NCBI GenBank assembly: GCA_029101305.1
Contig: JAQXQS010000158.1
Span: 1 to 36,018 of the forward strand
DNA length: 36,018 nucleotides
DNA from: Clostridia bacterium
GTDB taxonomy: Bacteria; Bacillota; Clostridia; Lachnospirales; Lachnospiraceae
Reading direction: 5' to 3'
Part shown: one piece after another, positions 33,611 to 36,018 of the stretch
Position numbering within the stretch: position 1 is the first letter of the stretch
How the letters are laid out: each line of letters opens with the position of its first letter
Notes under the pieces: generated by a model
The model's input: the letters and a program-made list of their open reading frames with translations, nothing else
Databases searched by the model: none
Told to the model about the DNA's origin: nothing
Made by a program: the position numbers and the translations under genes

Positions 33611-34225
33611 TTAAATAAAATTCGTCTCAACAGGTTCCTCTTTTTCTTGTAAACCATACATTTCCTTACCAAGCGCGATACTCTTCATCAAAAAGCTCAT
33701 ATTTCTTGCCAACGTACGCATCACCTGTCTGCCCTCCTCATCTTTTTCTGCTTCTCCACGATTAAGTCCATGAATACTGTTCCAATATTGACTGGATGCG
33801 ATCGGCATACCAGAAATTGTGAAAAATTTATTCAGTTCATCAAAAGTAGAGGAACATCCACCTCGGCTTGCACAAACAACACTCGCACCTACCTTCATTG
33901 TTTTATCAAAAGGAGTACTTAAAAACAAACGGTCAAGACACGCAATAAGTGTAGCATTTGCAGACGCATAATACACTGGACTTGCTACCACCAAACCATC
34001 TGCTGTTTCAAATTTAGACGACAGTTCATTTACTACATCGTCAAATACACACTTTCCTTTTTTGGCACACTAACCGCAATCAATACAACCACGCACATTT
34101 TTATTGCCTATCTGAACAATTTCAACTTCAATGCCTTCTTCATCAAATACTTTTTTCATTTCATTCAATGCAATGCTTGTATTGCCATTCATTCTCGGAC
34201 TTCCATTAATTGCTAATACTTTCAT
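33611..34225 (-). pseudogene. NADPH-dependent FMN reductase / iron-sulfur flavoprotein with an internal amber codon
   Basis: Flavodoxin-like reductase of about 204 codons. It starts MKVLAINGSPRMNGNTS (FMN-phosphate loop) at ATG 34225 with GGAGG 10 nt upstream, and continues through the cysteine motif GCIDCG-x-CAKKGKC, ASPVYYASANAT and SRGGCSS to ETNFI. The x in the cysteine motif is TAG (34070-34072), which splits the frame at codon 52; CAG to TAG would explain it. Everything else is in frame and well conserved, so the loss looks recent. It is divergent from an HxlR regulator, the usual partner of such reductases. Confidence 0.85.
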
Positions 34226-34312
34226 TCTATAATAACCTCCGTACTTTTATCTTTATATTGACAACAATTGATGCAACTTCGTATAATTATATTCATACTA
34301 TAAATAATTTCA

Positions 34313-34337
34313 AGTACTATCATTTATGATAGGTACT
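34313..34337 (+). promoter_or_regulatory. Operator-like palindrome between flavoprotein and hxlR genes
   Basis: agtactatcat / atgataggtact: an inverted repeat with one bulged base, 19 nt before the hxlR-type ATG. It lies in the 130-bp divergent region and fits an HxlR dimer site. Confidence 0.5.
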
Positions 34338-34355
34338 ATCTTGGAGGAAAGCATT

Positions 34356-34697
34356 ATGATTAGTAATTATATCGAAAAAGCCAATTTTGAAGAAACCGGG
34401 TTCAGCTATACTTTGTCGCTTATATCCGGCAAATACAAAATGATTATTCTTTTCTGTCTGATGGAATTTAAGACAGTTCGTTTTAACGAATTAAAAAGAT
34501 ACTTAAAAACTATATCTGACAAAACCCTCAGCACAAATCTCAAGGAACTTGAGGCAGATCATTTGATTGTCCGTCACGAATATCCACAAGTTCCACCGAA
34601 GGTTGAATATAGCTTAACAGACAGAGGAAACTCATTAATGGAAGTGCTGGATCTGCTATGTGTTTGGGGTGAAGAAAACAGACCTAAATCCTGTTAA
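34356..34697 (+). CDS. HxlR family transcriptional regulator
   Basis: Winged-helix regulator of 113 residues. It carries the HxlR-type core YTLSLISGKYKMIILFCLM, FNELKRYLKTISDKTLSTNLKELEADHLI and the wing PPKVEYSLTDRG. ATG 34356 has GGAGG 8 nt upstream; the earlier ATG at 34326 lies inside the operator-like palindrome. It is divergent from the FMN reductase pseudogene, and HxlR proteins commonly sense quinones, aldehydes or oxidants and control such reductases. Its function is probably orphaned here. Confidence 0.9.
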   Translation: MISNYIEKANFEETGFSYTLSLISGKYKMIILFCLMEFKTVRFNELKRYLKTISDKTLSTNLKELEADHLIVRHEYPQVPPKVEYSLTDRGNSLMEVLDLLCVWGEENRPKSC

Positions 34698-34725
34698 TCA
34701 CATCCAACGAATACTGAAAGCATCT

Positions 34726-34760
34726 GATGTACTACATCTTTGGCATACAAGTAGTACATC
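34726..34760. repeat. Perfect 10-bp inverted repeat
   Basis: gatgtactac and gtagtacatc separated by 15 nt, between the hxlR-type gene and its terminator. The role is unknown; it shares the gtact/agtac core with the palindrome at 34313-34337, so a second HxlR site is conceivable. Confidence 0.5.
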
Positions 34761-34786
34761 TAACTTACCTTGAAAAATTTCGCAAT

Positions 34787-34821
34787 AAAATAGCTGTGCA
34801 TCGAAAAAGCACAGCTATTTT
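34787..34821. terminator. Bidirectional intrinsic terminator
   Basis: Perfect 13-bp stem (aaaatagctgtgc / gcacagctatttt), 9-nt loop, U-rich on both strands (gtatattttctt on plus, attg on minus after the stem's own U-run). It ends the hxlR-type gene and the opposite GNAT gene. Confidence 0.85.
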
Positions 34822-34855
34822 GTATATTTTCTTATTCAACTAAATAAACTGGAGT

Positions 34856-35283
34856 TTAATGATTCCACACCATTATAAATTCCTTTTCTCCCGTATTATC
34901 ATCTACATTTTCAGATTGGATACTAAATTCCTCTCGTAGATAAAATTGAATTGCTCGCTCATTTTTTTATAAACGTTCAATCTTAGATTGGACTTAACTT
35001 TCTTCATATAGTCCAATAGCTGTTTCCCAATTCCCTTTGACTGTGCTGCCTCTTTTACAAAGATTCCCTCAATGTAGTCGTTATTTAATCCGATAAATCC
35101 ATCTATCTGATTTGTACTGTCAACTTCATGTACATATATTTCTGCAAGGGGCAGCATTTCTTTTACCATATCAAAGTTGCTCTGCCAATAATCGGGAGAT
35201 ATAAAACTGTGTGCCTGAATATTCGTATTCAGCCATATTTGCATCACTGCATCTATATCACCATCAACGTATTGTCTTATCAT
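34856..35283 (-). pseudogene. GNAT family N-acetyltransferase (YjaB-like), frameshifted near the end
   Basis: GNAT fold acetyltransferase. The acetyl-CoA loop is QSKGIGKQLL, preceded by DGFIGLNNDYIEGIFV; the start MIRQYVDGDIDAVMQIWL is typical. The frame breaks at a run of seven A (minus strand, about 34966-34972); adding one A gives NVYKKNERAIQFYLREEF and the family-like end TGEKEFIMVWNH with TAA at 34856-34858, a 142-residue protein. As it stands the frame ends at 34903 after 126 codons, without the last strands. The loss may be real or a homopolymer error. Confidence 0.8.
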
Positions 35284-35410
35284 TTCATCATCTCCGTAAA
35301 TTTCGATTGAGATTTCACCTGTTTTAAGAGACTTAATAACTGTTATATTTTGTTATTAAATTCTCTGTAAACCCTTGAAAACACTGGATTTGTCGCAGGT
35401 GAGCTTTCCC

Positions 35411-35480
35411 TTATTGTTTCCCTTGTGTTATATCTTCCCATGTAAGTTTACGAACTCTGGTAAGGGAAAATACAAAGGCA
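35411..35480 (-). pseudogene. Possible tyrosine-recombinase remnant in a 306-bp gap
   Basis: The gap 35284-35589 has no intact gene. One minus-strand stretch reads AFVFSL then VRKLTWEDIT, reminiscent of the start of the catalytic domain in tyrosine integrases (AFLFSxxTGLRxSDxxxLxWxDI) with part missing. The match is short and from memory, so it is only a hint of a former integrated element. Confidence 0.25.
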
Positions 35481-35589
35481 AAAAAATTATATAAAACAGT
35501 ATAACACAAAATAAAAGTGACATGGTGAACTGATTGAAATGCTTCTGATTTTTGAAACTGATGATTGAGCAATAAGGTGATAAGATACG

Positions 35590-35787
35590 ATGAGAACAAT
35601 ATTTGCAGAATACAATCCACAGTGCAACAGCATTGATGTTTCTACCAGTGCAGGCTATATGATTCGCATTGACTGTTGGGAAGCAGAAAAGAATTTAAGA
35701 ACCACACCCGGATCAGATTGTGCTTTGACGTCTCTTGCAATTGATGAACCATTAGAATATGCAAGGTTATATCTTGATGGAAATTAG
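35590..35787 (+). CDS. DUF6061-like small protein
   Basis: A 65-residue protein (MRTIFAEYNPQCNSIDV ... GYMIRIDCWEAEKNLRTTPG ... LAIDEPLEYARLYLDGN) that matches my recollection of the DUF6061 family in Lachnospiraceae, of unknown function and often near mobile elements. AAGGTGA lies about 9 nt before the ATG. Relatives seem to run a few residues longer than the LDGN end here. The 3' 43 bases recur at the end of the lysR-type gene 5.3 kb away. It lies about 100 bp from the IS256-like end. Confidence 0.65.
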   Translation: MRTIFAEYNPQCNSIDVSTSAGYMIRIDCWEAEKNLRTTPGSDCALTSLAIDEPLEYARLYLDGN

Positions 35788-35889
35788 GAGATAGTAAAGA
35801 GATTATTTGCGGTGGTAAATTTCGTTGCAACCACACACCCTATGGGTTAAAAGAGATGCAGGAGCCGCGACGCCTGCGAGCCTGTGAAA

Positions 35890-36018
35890 AAATCTCTGTA
35901 AATTCAACACAACAAAGGTCTTCTATGATAAAATATTAAAATCATAGGAGGCCTTTTATTATGGCAAACAAAAAGAAAGAAGTTTACAAACCAAAACCAA
36001 TGACGGAAGGAAAGAGAA
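35890..36018 (+). mobile_element. Left end of an IS256-family insertion sequence, cut by the window edge
   Basis: The stretch ctctgtaaattcaacacaa (35895 onward) resembles the terminal repeat of clostridial IS256-type elements and lies about 65 nt before the transposase start. Just outside it are a 5-bp hairpin (gcagg / cctgc, 35858-35877) and agagat/atctct arms (35852-35857, 35892-35897). The precise boundary and target duplication cannot be set without the right end. Confidence 0.5.
35961..36018 (+). CDS. Transposase start, IS256 family (partial)
   Basis: Only 19 codons are in the window: MANKKKEVYKPKPMTEGKR. AGGAGG lies 9 nt before the ATG. The basic start followed by MTEGKR matches what I recall of Lachnospiraceae IS256-type transposases (continuing N-II-LLQEYDI), which use a DDE active site further on, outside this window. 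Confidence 0.6.
   Translation, partial: MANKKKEVYKPKPMTEGKR

Noticed and set aside
33328-33618. A 96-codon plus-strand frame rich in Ala, Ser and Thr
   Set aside because: It is the antisense of the ACR3 permease remnant.
34070-34072. TAG in the flavoprotein as a pyrrolysine codon
   Set aside because: Nothing else in the window suggests pyrrolysine use, and a single CAG to TAG change in a damaged operon is a simpler reading. Sec would need TGA.

Overview
The window looks like chromosome of a gut Lachnospiraceae (Blautia / Mediterraneibacter-like Firmicute). The evidence is AT-rich DNA, GGAGG-type ribosome binding sites close to nearly every start, GHKL kinase, M20 PepV, inverted-domain GH3 and AAA/PD-(D/E)XK families typical of that group, and a final transposase start resembling clostridial IS256 elements. 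The assignment is by family resemblance only; I could run no search.

Layout. 0.1-6.1 kb (all minus): DJ-1/PfpI protein, ProC, a CYTH phosphatase-like protein, MalQ, then a MarR-MATE drug-efflux operon with an unusually clear promoter/operator. 6.1-10.7 kb: AAA-ATPase/PD-(D/E)XK protein, nitroreductase, and a zinc-finger-less DnaJ with a long structured leader. 10.7-12.1 kb (plus): a second MATE pump. 12.2-15.8 kb (minus): a membrane-anchored GH3 glycosidase with inverted domain order, coupled to a small four-helix membrane protein. 15.9-17.6 kb (minus): a cyclic-di-GMP-I riboswitch with promoter and terminator, upstream of a PAS-like fragment joined out of frame to a GHKL kinase fragment. 17.7-20.0 kb (minus): siroheme/2x[4Fe-4S] reductase-like protein and PepV. 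20.1-21.1 kb (plus): decayed substrate-binding/GGDEF diguanylate cyclase. 21.2-27.2 kb: AraC regulator divergent from a MATE - sugar acetyltransferase - LacZ operon.

27.3-36 kb is a worn accessory region. It holds a TetR-MATE operon with a dead pump, a LysR gene whose tail comes from a DUF6061-like sequence, a 5'-shortened BAAT-like hydrolase, a nucleotidyltransferase-fold protein next to RelBE, an arsenic operon remnant (ArsC intact, ACR3 only 3' end, flavoprotein with internal TAG) divergent from HxlR, a frameshifted GNAT, a DUF6061 gene, and the left end of an IS256-like element cut by the window edge.

Main themes. Four MATE transporters lie within 25 kb; three have a neighbouring regulator, each from a different family (MarR, AraC, TetR). 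Two separate traces of c-di-GMP signalling are both broken. Three genes are each repaired by adding one base to a homopolymer, so either real decay/phase variation or assembly error must be considered; three in-frame stops elsewhere argue that at least some decay is real.
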